38,038 bases of DNA, taken from assembly GCF_015207525.1 (NCBI RefSeq), contig NZ_JADEWR010000001.1, forward strand, positions 346,550 through 384,587. The letters are read 5' to 3'. Shown here piece by piece: positions 17,003-24,515 of the stretch (position 1 is its first letter; each line of letters begins with the position of its first letter). Source of the stretch: Nodosilinea sp. LEGE 06152. Its GTDB lineage: Bacteria > Cyanobacteriota > Cyanobacteriia > Phormidesmidales > Phormidesmidaceae. Made by a program: the position numbers and the translations under genes. Under the pieces are notes generated by a model. The model made no database searches. It saw only the letters and a program-made list of their open reading frames with translations, and was not told where the DNA came from.

Positions 17003-18272
17003 GGGAAAGGGGTTTGGGGTTAGCAGCTTAGCCCTGGAGCGGCTGGTGTTGGCCAGTTTGGGGGTGCTGCCCTACATCGTCTATGGGGCGATCGCCACGC
17101 TAGGCAGCTTTTTAATTGTCAGCCTGGGCCGCTGGCACCGACAGATTTGGCGGCTGCTGTATATTCAGGGCTGGGTGTGGCTGGCCCTGGGGCTTGGCGT
17201 TAGCGTTGCGCTATCGCAAGCCCCAGGCGAGTCGGCCCTCCAGGCGCTGAACTTTATTCCATTTTTTGTCCTTTACGCGGCGATTGCCGTCGCCCTACCC
17301 ACCTTTAGGCAACCCCTAGAAACCCTCCACCGCTGGAGCGTAACGCTGCTGGTGGCTACTATTCCGATCAATCTGGCGGCGGTGGCCGAGTTTTATCTGC
17401 GATCGCCCGGTGGCCTCAGCCGCTGGGGCAGCTCGCCCTGGCTACAGTGGCTGTACCTCAAGACCGACTACGGCCAGCGGGCCAGCGCGGTATTTGGCCA
17501 CCCCAATGCCTTCGCCAACTATATGGTAATTGTGTTTGGTCTGGGGCTGGGCCTTTGCGCCTACTACCTCAGCCGCCGTGACCTCAGGGCTAAGGGCCTG
17601 TGGATATGCGGTGCCACAGCCCTGGTACTGGTGGGTATTTTTTGCTCTGGGTCGCGCAATGGGCTGTTAATTGCCGGACTACAGCTGCTGCTGTTTGGCG
17701 GTCTGCTGCGGCCCTATCGCTATATTCTTTGGGCTGGGCTGGGGGCGATCGCACTTATGCTCATCAGCGCCCTCCTTTGGGGCGTGGGTGGGCGCTCCCT
17801 GCCAGAGGCCTTTGCCACCGTCTCATTGCGCTTTAGCGTCTGGCAGTTGGCCCTAGAGATGATTCCTCACCACCCCTGGTTTGGCAGCGGCCTGGGCACC
17901 TTTAAGCTGCTCTACGACCCAGCCGATTTTCCAGTGGCGGGCGATTTTTTGCCCCATGCCCATAACCTGTGGCTCATGCTCGCCGCCGAAGCCGGATTGC
18001 CCGTTGCTCTTGGGTTTACCGGGCTAGTGGGATGGGTCGTGGGGCGCAGCACCTACCTGGTGATCTGCACCCCACTCCCGGACGATACTCTGGCTCTGCT
18101 CGGCGGCTACCTGGCTGGCTTTGGCGGCACCACAGCCTTCGCCTTTTTTGATTTGGCCTTTTACGATGGCCGCATCAATATTTTGGGCTGGCTGCTGTTG
18201 GGCTGCCTACAGGCCGTCACCTACCTGGCACCGGGCTGGATGGCTCAGTCAGCAGCATCTAAATCAGCTTAG
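16989..18272 (+). CDS. O-antigen ligase / Wzy polymerase-family membrane protein
   Basis: A 427-residue polytopic membrane protein with about ten to twelve hydrophobic segments. The large periplasmic-loop region contains FGHPNAFANYM, GSRNGLLIA and then HPWFGSGLGTFKLLYDP with HAHNLWLMLAAEAGLP, the Wzy_C pattern of O-antigen ligases and polysaccharide polymerases. It would polymerise or attach the glycan started by the two preceding genes. ATG 16989 overlaps the transferase stop; the TTG two codons earlier is also possible. No flippase (Wzx) or chain-length gene is in the window, so the set is incomplete here. Its last 14 bases overlap petL on the other strand. Confidence 0.85.
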   Translation: MEPTKGKGFGVSSLALERLVLASLGVLPYIVYGAIATLGSFLIVSLGRWHRQIWRLLYIQGWVWLALGLGVSVALSQAPGESALQALNFIPFFVLYAAIAVALPTFRQPLETLHRWSVTLLVATIPINLAAVAEFYLRSPGGLSRWGSSPWLQWLYLKTDYGQRASAVFGHPNAFANYMVIVFGLGLGLCAYYLSRRDLRAKGLWICGATALVLVGIFCSGSRNGLLIAGLQLLLFGGLLRPYRYILWAGLGAIALMLISALLWGVGGRSLPEAFATVSLRFSVWQLALEMIPHHPWFGSGLGTFKLLYDPADFPVAGDFLPHAHNLWLMLAAEAGLPVALGFTGLVGWVVGRSTYLVICTPLPDDTLALLGGYLAGFGGTTAFAFFDLAFYDGRINILGWLLLGCLQAVTYLAPGWMAQSAASKSA

Positions 18273-18354
18273 TCACTCGCAGGCCAAAGTACAGCCCCAG
18301 GGCTGTGCCCACCATGACCGACAAAAATACTACGTAGGCAACTACACCGCCCAT
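18259..18354 (-). CDS. petL: Cytochrome b6f complex subunit 6, PetL
   Basis: A 31-residue frame from ATG 18352-18354 to TAG 18259-18261 encodes a single membrane helix, beginning MGGVVAYVVFLSVMVG and ending YFGLRVTKLI. The size, the AYxxFL start and the GLxFGLR(x)2K end match cyanobacterial PetL, the small subunit that stabilises the b6f dimer. GGAG lies eight bases before the ATG on the minus strand, and an AATAAT/TAATAG -10-like stretch lies further upstream. Its 3' end overlaps the convergent O-antigen-ligase gene by 14 bases. It is short enough to be missed by length-filtered gene callers. Confidence 0.88.
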   Translation of the reverse strand: MGGVVAYVVFLSVMVGTALGLYFGLRVTKLI

Positions 18355-18398
18355 AACGCTCTCTCCACAACAGCTACGACTCTATTATTGAACCACGG

Positions 18399-18473
18399 CG
18401 GGGGAAGTGTGGGGAGAGGGGGGTGGGGGGATGGGTGGGCGGGTAGGCGAGTGGATGGGTGGGTGGGTGGATG
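18399..18473. repeat. G-rich GGGTGGAT/GGGTAGGCGAG tract
   Basis: Runs of GGGG, GGGTGGG and GATGGGTG make the plus strand extremely G-rich, with many closely spaced G triplets capable in principle of forming a G-quadruplex. The phrase ACGGGTAGGCGAGTAGG-like recurs at about 20803-20839 and the GATGGGTG unit at 28625-28653, so this is one copy of a dispersed family. Confidence 0.75.
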
Positions 18474-18598
18474 AATTCAAAGTTCAAAGTTGAGAATTCA
18501 AAATTTGTAAGTCCTTCGGACTGGCTTCGCCTACGCGCAGCGTCTTTGAACGAGAAACCTTTGGTTTTGCGCTTTGAATTTTGAATTTTGAATTTTGC
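18474..18598. repeat. MITE-like element with AT-rich inverted ends
   Basis: GAATTCAAAAT (left, 18494-18504) and TTTTGAATTTTG-type words (right, 18573-18597) are near-complementary and flank a core containing GTCCTTCGGAC and GGCTTCGCCTACGCGCAGCG. The core resembles short palindromic repeats common in filamentous cyanobacteria. It encodes no protein. Whether it is mobile cannot be told from one copy. Confidence 0.5.
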
Positions 18599-18697
18599 AC
18601 TCTCCCTTCCTCATCCTCTCACCTTCCTTATCTCACCTTCCTTTGCCCAAAGCGGCTAAAGTTTTTAAACAACCCTATCCGTCGCCTGGCTATTTTC

Positions 18698-19792
18698 ATG
18701 AAATCTGTCATTCCTGTGCCGCTGCCGAATAACCCCTATGAGGTGGTGGTTGCCACTGGGGGTATTGACCATTTGGGTAGCTGGCTGGCGGGGGGAGCGC
18801 CGCTGGTGAAGCCAGGGCAAAAGCTGCTGCTGGTATCTAACCCGGCCATTTTTAAGCAGTATGGCGATCGCGCCCTCGCCTCCCTCACCGAGGCTGGCTA
18901 CGCCGTCGAGACCTGCCTGCTGCCGGCTGGAGAGCGCTACAAAACCCTGGGGTCGATTCAAAAGATCTACGATGCGGCCCTGGGCTTTCACCTGGAGCGC
19001 AAGTCGGCGATGGTAGCCCTGGGCGGCGGCGTGATTGGCGATATGACGGGTTTTGCTGCCGCCACCTGGCTGCGGGGGCTGAGCGTGGTGCAGGTGCCCA
19101 CCTCGCTGCTGGCGATGGTCGATGCCTCTATTGGCGGCAAAACTGGGGTTAACCATCCCCAGGGCAAAAACCTAATTGGGGCCTTTCACCAGCCCCGCCT
19201 GGTCATGATCGACCCGCTGGTGCTCAAGACCCTGCCGGCGCGAGAATTTCGCGCTGGGATGGCCGAGGTGATCAAGTACGGCGTGATTCGCGATCGCGCC
19301 CTGTTTGAAACCCTGGAGGCGGCCCCCCGACTGGACCAGTACCGCTACCTGGGCGACGAGCTGCTGCACACTATTCTGACGCGATCGTGCCAGGCTAAGG
19401 CTGAGGTAGTCTCTCAGGACGAAAAAGAAGCGGGGCGGCGGGCCATTCTCAACTATGGTCACACCATTGGCCACGCCGTTGAAAGCCTGATGCAGTACCG
19501 GGGCGTCAATCACGGTGAAGCGGTGGCGATCGGCATGGTAGCCGCTGGCAAAATTGCTACTGCCCTCAACTACTGGACAGCGGCGGAAGAAGCCCGCCAG
19601 CTCAAGCTGATCGAAAAAGCGGGGCTACCTACTCAAATACCCGCGCAGCTAAACGCCGACGATATTCTGGCGCTGCTCCAGGGCGATAAAAAAGTAGAGG
19701 ACGGTCAGGTGCGCTTTGTTATGCCTAAGGGTCTAGGGGATGCCTTCGTCACGGGCGACATCACCCACGACACCCTTTTAGCTGCCCTGTAG
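18698..19792 (+). CDS. aroB: 3-dehydroquinate synthase
   Basis: Second step of the shikimate pathway, cyclising DAHP to 3-dehydroquinate. ATG 18698 gives 364 residues, the usual family length; the frame is open upstream to 18581, but that part runs into repeat DNA. The NAD- and substrate-binding core is intact: [13 protein letters not shown] at 108-120, [20 protein letters not shown] at 134-153, and the metal ligands Glu190 (GMAEVIKYG), His255 (NYGHTIGHA) and His272 ([10 protein letters not shown]). No clear ribosome binding site is seen. It stands alone, with repeat DNA upstream and 253 bases of spacer before the next gene. Confidence 0.95.
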   Translation: MKSVIPVPLPNNPYEVVVATGGIDHLGSWLAGGAPLVKPGQKLLLVSNPAIFKQYGDRALASLTEAGYAVETCLLPAGERYKTLGSIQKIYDAALGFHLERKSAMVALGGGVIGDMTGFAAATWLRGLSVVQVPTSLLAMVDASIGGKTGVNHPQGKNLIGAFHQPRLVMIDPLVLKTLPAREFRAGMAEVIKYGVIRDRALFETLEAAPRLDQYRYLGDELLHTILTRSCQAKAEVVSQDEKEAGRRAILNYGHTIGHAVESLMQYRGVNHGEAVAIGMVAAGKIATALNYWTAAEEARQLKLIEKAGLPTQIPAQLNADDILALLQGDKKVEDGQVRFVMPKGLGDAFVTGDITHDTLLAAL

Positions 19793-20045
19793 TCGGTCAT
19801 CCCACGCCGCTGTATCTCCATCGGCTGGTTGTCTTTGCCAGCGATCGCCCTTCGCAAAGCACTGCGGAGCAATAGGGCCGCGCTGCTGCCACGCCGATCG
19901 CAGCTTGGGCTACTCATTAAGAAAGATTAATTGATCTTCCTAAAGCAAACTCTTGTCGACGCCCAAAACCCCCACCACGATGGAGCTTAAAGGCTTTGCG
20001 GGCCATCTAGACTGAGGGCTTCAAGCGTATACAGAGATACTAATC

Positions 20046-20786
20046 ATGGCCAAGGGCAATTCAGATTTGGGAGAGCAGGCGCTCAGCAAGGCTGTCGAAA
20101 TGGGGCTATCTACCCAGCTCGACTCAGTGGAAAGCCTGGAAGCCGAAATTCGCACCAACCCAGGGGCGTTGTTGCAGGGGGAAGTGGAGTCGGCAGATAT
20201 TCAGGGGCAGGGTTTGGTCATCAAGGGTGACCTGCGCACCGAAGAACTGAGGGTGCAAACCGACGGTATGGCCATTGACCCGATCAAAGCGGCCTTTGGC
20301 AACATTGAGCTAACCCGCCCCACCAATGCCGCAATGGCCGCCAAGCTAACCGAGGCTGACATTGAGCGGGCCTGCAATTCTGATTACATTCAGCAAAAGC
20401 TGCAAAATCTGGAGGTGAAACTGGACGATCGCCCAGTGCAGATGAAAATTCAGCAGGTTCAGGTTTCGCTACCTGGCGAAGGACGAGTGGCGATCGCAAC
20501 CGACATTCTGAAGCTGGATTCGGGGGAACAGCAGCACGTCGCCTTTAGCGCGGTCCCCGCCGTCGACGCCCAGGGCTACCAGCTGATGCTCAACGATGTG
20601 CAGATGGAACCAAACAACACATCGGAACCCCTCACCCAAAGCCTGCTCGCGGCAGCGAATGACCTGCTCGACCTGCGCCAGTTTAGCCTCAGCGGTATGA
20701 CCTTTCAGGTCGAGCGCATTGACGTGCAGAAAGAGCACATGACCCTGCAAGCCAAGGCCCATTTGAAAACGTTTCCCGGTGGTTAA
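20046..20786 (+). CDS. DUF2993 (LmeA-like) protein
   Basis: A 246-residue soluble protein with the layout of DUF2993: GEVESADIQGQGLVIKGDLR, then TRPTNAAMAAKLTEADIERA, and a C-terminal LLDLRQFSLSGMTFQVERID. Actinobacterial LmeA of this family binds phospholipids; the cyanobacterial members are uncharacterised. No signal peptide or membrane helix is visible, unlike the secreted actinobacterial proteins, so it would face the cytoplasm or bind a membrane surface. ATG 20046 follows a spacer with no strong Shine-Dalgarno. A G-rich repeat and a palindromic repeat begin about 20 bases after its stop. Confidence 0.75.
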   Translation: MAKGNSDLGEQALSKAVEMGLSTQLDSVESLEAEIRTNPGALLQGEVESADIQGQGLVIKGDLRTEELRVQTDGMAIDPIKAAFGNIELTRPTNAAMAAKLTEADIERACNSDYIQQKLQNLEVKLDDRPVQMKIQQVQVSLPGEGRVAIATDILKLDSGEQQHVAFSAVPAVDAQGYQLMLNDVQMEPNNTSEPLTQSLLAAANDLLDLRQFSLSGMTFQVERIDVQKEHMTLQAKAHLKTFPGG

Positions 20787-20802
20787 GGGGGCGTTGGTTT
20801 TT

Positions 20803-20883
20803 GGTAGATGGGTGGACGGGTAGGCGAGTAGGCGGGGTTCCCTGAGCGGGTTCGTTCGCGCTAGCGTCTCCCGTAGGGGGAAA
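20803..20883. repeat. G-rich repeat plus GCGCTAGCGTCTCCC-type palindrome
   Basis: 20803-20839 is a second copy of the GATGGGTGGACGGGTAGGCG family. It is joined to CCCTGAGCGGGTTCGTTCGC and GCGCTAGCGTCTCCCGTAGG (20840-20880), which recurs almost exactly at 28755-28785. The CTCCC-GTA-GGGGG part can fold. Confidence 0.8.
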
Positions 20884-20897
20884 TGGGGTGAGTAGAG

Positions 20898-20932
20898 CAA
20901 CCGCAGTATGCATAGAGAGGGTGCTGCGGTTG
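20898..20932 (+). terminator. Inverted repeat, possible weak terminator
   Basis: Perfect 9-base arms CAACCGCAG (20898-20906) and CTGCGGTTG (20924-20932) with a 17-base loop, then AAATTTTG. It lies between the DUF2993 gene and hisB and could end transcription of the former or form part of the hisB leader. Confidence 0.5.
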
Positions 20933-20999
20933 AAATTTTGTGTCGTGCAGGTGGCTATTTCAATGCCCTGGCTGGCTCAGTGGTCGTTTATGATCAGGG

Positions 21000-21015
21000 G
21001 TTTAACCCGTTAAAC
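21000..21015 (+). promoter_or_regulatory. Inverted repeat at the hisB ribosome-binding region
   Basis: GTTTAAC-CC-GTTAAAC, with perfect 7-base arms, ends four bases before the hisB ATG, where the ribosome would sit. It could be a repressor operator or an RNA hairpin that masks the start. There is no obvious Shine-Dalgarno for hisB. Confidence 0.45.
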
Positions 21016-21019
21016 TGCC

Positions 21020-21661
21020 ATGCAAACCCAAGATCGTCCCCTAGCGGCCTCCGGTGCCAGCCTGACTTACCCCAGCCGCAGCGCCAGCGTCAGCCGCACG
21101 ACTGGCGAAACCGATGTACAGGTGAGCCTAAATTTAGACGGTACCGGACAGTGCAGCGCCAAAACGGGCATTCCCTTTTTGGATCACATGCTGCACCAGA
21201 TTGCTTCCCACGGATTGATCGACCTGGAGGTAGCGGCTACGGGGGATATTGAGATTGACGACCACCACACCAATGAGGATGTGGGCATTACCTTAGGGAT
21301 GGCGCTGCACCAAGCTTTGGGCGATCGCAAGGGCATTACCCGGTTTGGCCATTTCGTTGCCCCCCTTGACGAATCGCTGGTGCAGGTGGCGCTCGACTTT
21401 TCGGGCCGCCCCCACCTCAGTTATGGGCTAGAGATTCCGACCCAGCGGGTGGGCACCTACGACACCCAGCTGGTGCGCGAATTTTTTGTTGCCGTGGTCA
21501 ACCACAGCCAAATGACCCTGCACATTCGCCAGCTCGACGGCATTAACTCACACCACATCATCGAGGCTACCTTCAAAGCTTTTGCCCGAGCTATGCGCAT
21601 GGCTACCGAGGTCGACCCTCGGCGGGCGCATTTGATTCCTAGCTCCAAGGGGGTAATCTAG
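21020..21661 (+). CDS. hisB: Imidazoleglycerol-phosphate dehydratase
   Basis: Catalyses the dehydration step of histidine synthesis. It is the monofunctional form (213 residues) without the histidinol-phosphatase domain of the enterobacterial enzyme. Manganese-binding motifs are intact: [12 protein letters not shown] near 49-60, [12 protein letters not shown] near 75-86, and [16 protein letters not shown] near 175-190, plus [17 protein letters not shown] 21020 is the natural start after the palindrome at 21000-21015. It is not in a his operon here; cyanobacterial his genes are usually scattered. Confidence 0.94.
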   Translation: MQTQDRPLAASGASLTYPSRSASVSRTTGETDVQVSLNLDGTGQCSAKTGIPFLDHMLHQIASHGLIDLEVAATGDIEIDDHHTNEDVGITLGMALHQALGDRKGITRFGHFVAPLDESLVQVALDFSGRPHLSYGLEIPTQRVGTYDTQLVREFFVAVVNHSQMTLHIRQLDGINSHHIIEATFKAFARAMRMATEVDPRRAHLIPSSKGVI

Positions 21662-21790
21662 CTACCCCAAAATTAACTCGAAAAGTTAAACCCTACAGCG
21701 GCAAATCTCCCAACCACCGCTTCCAGGCGCACTGGAAACCAGCTTTTTAAAGAATCTGCCTAGCAGCGGAGTCGTTGTCTACAAATAAAC

Positions 21791-21818
21791 AAGAGGCGCA
21801 GCTGGTGCTACGCCTCTT
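21791..21818 (-). terminator. Hairpin terminator for the DUF2949 gene
   Basis: AAGAGGCG (21791-21798) and CGCCTCTT (21811-21818) pair perfectly, and the stem can extend inward with one mismatch to a four-base loop. On the minus strand it is followed by GTTTATTTG, a T-rich tail; on the plus strand the tail is poor. It therefore serves the minus-strand gene best, though it also separates it from convergent hisB. Confidence 0.7.
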
Positions 21819-21874
21819 ATCGGTTGGGCCTCTTGTTACTTGGTGAGGGTTTGCTGGGGCAGGGTGCCGTGGGT

Positions 21875-22066
21875 CTAAGCCGCTTCCATCCAGTCATAGA
21901 TTTGCTCTAGTTGCTCTAGGGTCACTAAACCGTACTGCCAAAGAATCATGGGCAATGGCCCAGGGTCTTGCTCGCTATGCTTTAGGGCAACCTGGATAGA
22001 GGCTGCCGAAATAGCTAAATCGTCCTGTAAAAACCGGATCAAACTCGGTTGAACACTAACCGTCAT
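21875..22066 (-). CDS. DUF2949 family small protein
   Basis: A 63-residue soluble protein from ATG 22064-22066, preceded on its strand by AAGGAGGTGA nine bases away, one of the strongest ribosome binding sites in the window; a TTG one codon earlier is the longest option. The sequence, with LIRFLQDDLAI, LPMILWQYGLVTLEQL and a C-terminal DWMEAA, fits DUF2949, a cyanobacterial family of unknown function; the second half resembles the helical modules of type II secretion GspE N-termini. It stands alone with its own terminator at 21791 and a long gene-free region upstream. The strong SD suggests high expression. Confidence 0.8.
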   Translation of the reverse strand: MTVSVQPSLIRFLQDDLAISAASIQVALKHSEQDPGPLPMILWQYGLVTLEQLEQIYDWMEAA

Positions 22067-22069
22067 CAA

Positions 22070-22563
22070 GTCTCACCTCCTTAGGGGCGCTAGGGCACAT
22101 AGATATTGCTCACGATTTTACACAAGGATGCCTCGGTGACAACATTAATTTCGCGCAGGTTTGAACAAACTTTTGTCACACCCACACGCACAGGCTGACA
22201 GCACAATCTTCAAGCATTCTCCCTGCAATTTAGAAAATGGGGGCTTGGGCAAGGCGGTACCGATGCCTACGACTTGAGGGGCGGCTCAGTAGTGGTTTTC
22301 GGTGATCGCAATAAAAGATACCCAAGTTTGGCTAAAAATTTCGGGTAACGCTTCATGGAACGTTGGAACCCTTAACATTTGATCAAAAATTGATGTTGCT
22401 GAACTGAAGCATAAATTTGGGTAGGGTCTAGGCGCAGCCAAACCGAAGGCTTTACGGCCGTTTACTCCTGCAAAGGACGTTGCAGTTTTAATTCGTACCT
22501 GATCCCAGCAACGCCAACGATTTTTGCGTTGTAAAGGCAGGGCTTTGCCCCCAGCTTTTTGGC
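22070..22563. other. 494-base gene-free region
   Basis: No convincing protein gene. The left part holds the DUF2949 promoter region. A 30-codon minus-strand frame (22286-22378) lacks a ribosome binding site and is not claimed. The right 100 bases contain three successive stem-loops with T-runs (22468-22560) downstream of a promoter-like pair, described as a possible small RNA. Confidence 0.6.
22424..22560 (+). ncRNA. Possible small RNA with serial hairpins
   Basis: A TTGATG at 22390-22395 and TAAATT at 22412-22417 are 16 bases apart and could be a sigma-70-type promoter (four of six matches each), with a start near 22424. Three hairpins follow: CTGCAA/TTGCAG (22468-22485) then TTTT; CAACGC/GCGTTG (22509-22531); and GGGC/GCCC (22540-22550) followed by a T-run at 22556-22560. 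The product would be about 65 or 135 bases. It would point into the 3' end of the minus-strand dehydrogenase gene. Alternatively, the last hairpins act for that gene. Confidence 0.3.
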
Positions 22564-23457
22564 CTAATCAGAATCGGATAGAGGGCTAACAATATTGAAG
22601 AGGGCCGCGTAATCATCGTCGGCAAATCCGGCCTCGACCGCTTGGTCAACGAGCTGTCGCACACTCTCGGCGGGCAGGGCCTGCAGCCCGGCGGCCTCGG
22701 CGGCGGCTACAAACAGGCTCATATCCTTCAGCAAGTGCTTGGTAGGGAAGTTGGGGTCGGCGAACTGCCGGGTCTGCATGCGGTGCAGCTTTTTGTCGAA
22801 GGTGGGGGCGTAGAGGGCGCTCTGGCGCACCACCGCCATAAAGGTATCGACATCGATGCCAGCGGCCTGAACCAGCCCCAGACTTTGAGCGAAGGCGGCA
22901 GTGAGGGAACCAATTAGCTGGTTCATGGCGAGCTTGAGCGTGGCAGCACTGCCCACCGGCCCGACGTGGTAGATGGTGCTGCCCAGGCAGGCCAGCAGGG
23001 GCTGCCAGCGCTGGTAAGCCTCAGTTTCGGCCCCCACCATAATGATGAGTTTGCCGTTTTTAGCTTCGGGAATGCTGCCCAGCACCGGTGCCTCTAGGTA
23101 GGTGCCTGCTACCTCGGCTACGCTCTGGCCCAGGGCCTGACTTTCGGCGGGGCCAATGGTGCCCATTTGAATGATGGCGCAGGTGCTCAGGGGGGACGGG
23201 CGGGACGCCTCGTAATCTTGCAGACCCATGTCGTCGAGGAGCGATCGCACCGCATCGCCATTGGTCACCATAAGAATCACGGCCTCTACCGCCTCTGCCA
23301 GGGTGCGGGGGCTGGGGCAGACCGTAACCCCTGCTAGCTCTAGGGGCTTCAGCCGCTCCGGGCTGCGGTTGTACACCCATACGCGGTGGCCTGCCGACAG
23401 CAGTCTGAGAGCCATCGGTGACCCCATCAACCCAGTGCCAATTACGCCAATTTTCAC
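22564..23457 (-). CDS. NAD(P)-dependent beta-hydroxyacid dehydrogenase (GLYR/HIBADH family)
   Basis: A 297-residue enzyme with an N-terminal Rossmann fold (IGVIGTGLMGSPMALRLL, residues 3-20), the substrate motif around 122-137 (EAPVLGSIPEAKNGKL) and the catalytic GPVGSAATLKLAMN with Lys175 and Asn179. The family reduces or oxidises 3-hydroxyisobutyrate, tartronate semialdehyde, glyoxylate or succinic semialdehyde; glyoxylate/succinic semialdehyde reductase is a reasonable guess in a cyanobacterium. The start is GTG 23455-23457 with GGGAGAA upstream. It follows the amidotransferase by 40 bases on the same strand and probably shares its transcript. Confidence 0.87.
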   Translation of the reverse strand: MKIGVIGTGLMGSPMALRLLSAGHRVWVYNRSPERLKPLELAGVTVCPSPRTLAEAVEAVILMVTNGDAVRSLLDDMGLQDYEASRPSPLSTCAIIQMGTIGPAESQALGQSVAEVAGTYLEAPVLGSIPEAKNGKLIIMVGAETEAYQRWQPLLACLGSTIYHVGPVGSAATLKLAMNQLIGSLTAAFAQSLGLVQAAGIDVDTFMAVVRQSALYAPTFDKKLHRMQTRQFADPNFPTKHLLKDMSLFVAAAEAAGLQALPAESVRQLVDQAVEAGFADDDYAALFNIVSPLSDSD

Positions 23458-23497
23458 CCGTTGTGTTCTCCCTCGTGGTTAGTTGAGCCGTGCTGTG

Positions 23498-24328
23498 CTA
23501 GCCGATTTCGGTCATGGTGGGCGGCTGGCGGTGGTCGGTGGTTGTGCTCTGGCCACTACCCTGGGCTGGACTTTGGGCCGGGCCGGGGGAATGCAGGGGG
23601 TGATACTGCCCCCACACTACCTCGGCGTTGCCAGTAACGCCGATCCATTCGGCTAGGAACTGGCGTAACCAGTGCTCCACGGCTGGGCTGTAAAGGCGGT
23701 GCTGGCTAATATGGTGGGTTCGCGCCTGGGCCCCTGGGCTGGTGAGATGGTCGGCTCCTTCGGTCGTCCAATGGTTAACTATGGCGGCGGTAGTTTCGGG
23801 ATGAAACTGGAGACCGTAGGCCCGCCGTCCGTAGCGAAAGGCCTGGTGCGGAAACAGAGAGCCTGTGGCCAGCAGCTGACTGCCCACAGGCAGATTAAAC
23901 CCCTCCCGGTGCCACTGATAGACCACCAGCGGACCGGGCAAGATTTCTTGACCAGCTGGGGTAGGCACAATGGGATAGTAGCCAATTTCGCGCTGGCCCG
24001 TTGGGTGAGACACTACCGATGCCCCCAGGGTGCGGGCCAACAGCTGTGCTCCCAGGCAAATGCCCAGGTAGGGTTTGTCTGAGGCCAGCGCGATCGCAAT
24101 CCAGTCGAGTTCTTGACGAATGAAGTCTAGGTGGTCGTCGTTGGCACTCATAGGGCCGCCAAAGACCACGACGGCACTATGGCCCTCTAGGGTGGCGGGC
24201 AGTGACTGCCCCAGGGCTGGGCAGCGCACGTCGAGGGTAAACCCCAGGGCTTGCAGTACATCCCCCACCCGGCCCGGGTTAGAGGTGGACTGGTGAACAA
24301 CAATCAAAACGGGTAGGCTAGCACTCAC
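23498..24328 (-). CDS. Class I glutamine amidotransferase-domain protein
   Basis: A stand-alone GATase1 domain, 276 residues from GTG 24326-24328. The triad is complete: Cys91 in GICLGAQLLA, His176 and Glu178 in GLQFHPE. It resembles the GMP-synthase-type amidotransferases that act in the cytoplasm as free-standing hydrolases; no synthetase domain is attached or nearby, so the nitrogen acceptor is unknown. A possible role in hydrolysing gamma-glutamyl compounds is inference only. The last ~40 residues are Pro/Ser/Gln/Thr-rich and look disordered. GAGGAGAA lies upstream, though with a long spacer of about 14 bases. The dehydrogenase gene follows by 40 bases. Confidence 0.83.
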   Translation of the reverse strand: MSASLPVLIVVHQSTSNPGRVGDVLQALGFTLDVRCPALGQSLPATLEGHSAVVVFGGPMSANDDHLDFIRQELDWIAIALASDKPYLGICLGAQLLARTLGASVVSHPTGQREIGYYPIVPTPAGQEILPGPLVVYQWHREGFNLPVGSQLLATGSLFPHQAFRYGRRAYGLQFHPETTAAIVNHWTTEGADHLTSPGAQARTHHISQHRLYSPAVEHWLRQFLAEWIGVTGNAEVVWGQYHPLHSPGPAQSPAQGSGQSTTTDHRQPPTMTEIG

Positions 24329-24387
24329 AACGCTTAGCAGTTCTCCTCTAGGCCAAGCCCAGCTTGGGGTTTAGGGTTTTCCTATCG

Positions 24388-24423
24388 GCTAAACTCCACA
24401 CGTGGACTTGAATTTGGTTTAGC
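24388..24423. promoter_or_regulatory. Nested inverted repeat upstream of the amidotransferase gene
   Basis: GCTAAAC (24388-24394) pairs with GTTTAGC (24417-24423), and directly inside the left arm lies the palindrome TCCAC-AC-GTGGA (24395-24406). It is 60-95 bases before the amidotransferase start and could be an operator or transcript hairpin. A separate GGGGC/GCCCC stem (24501-24516) abuts the permease stop codon. Confidence 0.4.
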
Positions 24424-24515
24424 AAGGCACCGCCAATACACAGAGCGGCAACCTCATCGAGCCGACATGCCTATTACTGTATCGCTTCGGCCCGTCAAGC
24501 GGGGCTGAGCCGCCC

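Larger units (their letters stand above)
18355..18697. other. 343-base petL-aroB region, repeat-filled
   Basis: No further gene is seen. From left to right: the divergent petL promoter area (18355-18400), a G-rich tract, and an AT-flanked palindromic element (both listed separately), then a pyrimidine-rich stretch (18598-18660) before aroB. Confidence 0.6.

Noticed and set aside
22286..22378. 30-codon minus-strand frame in the gene-free region
   Set aside because: No ribosome binding site, no membrane helix like those of small photosystem subunits, and no family recognised.
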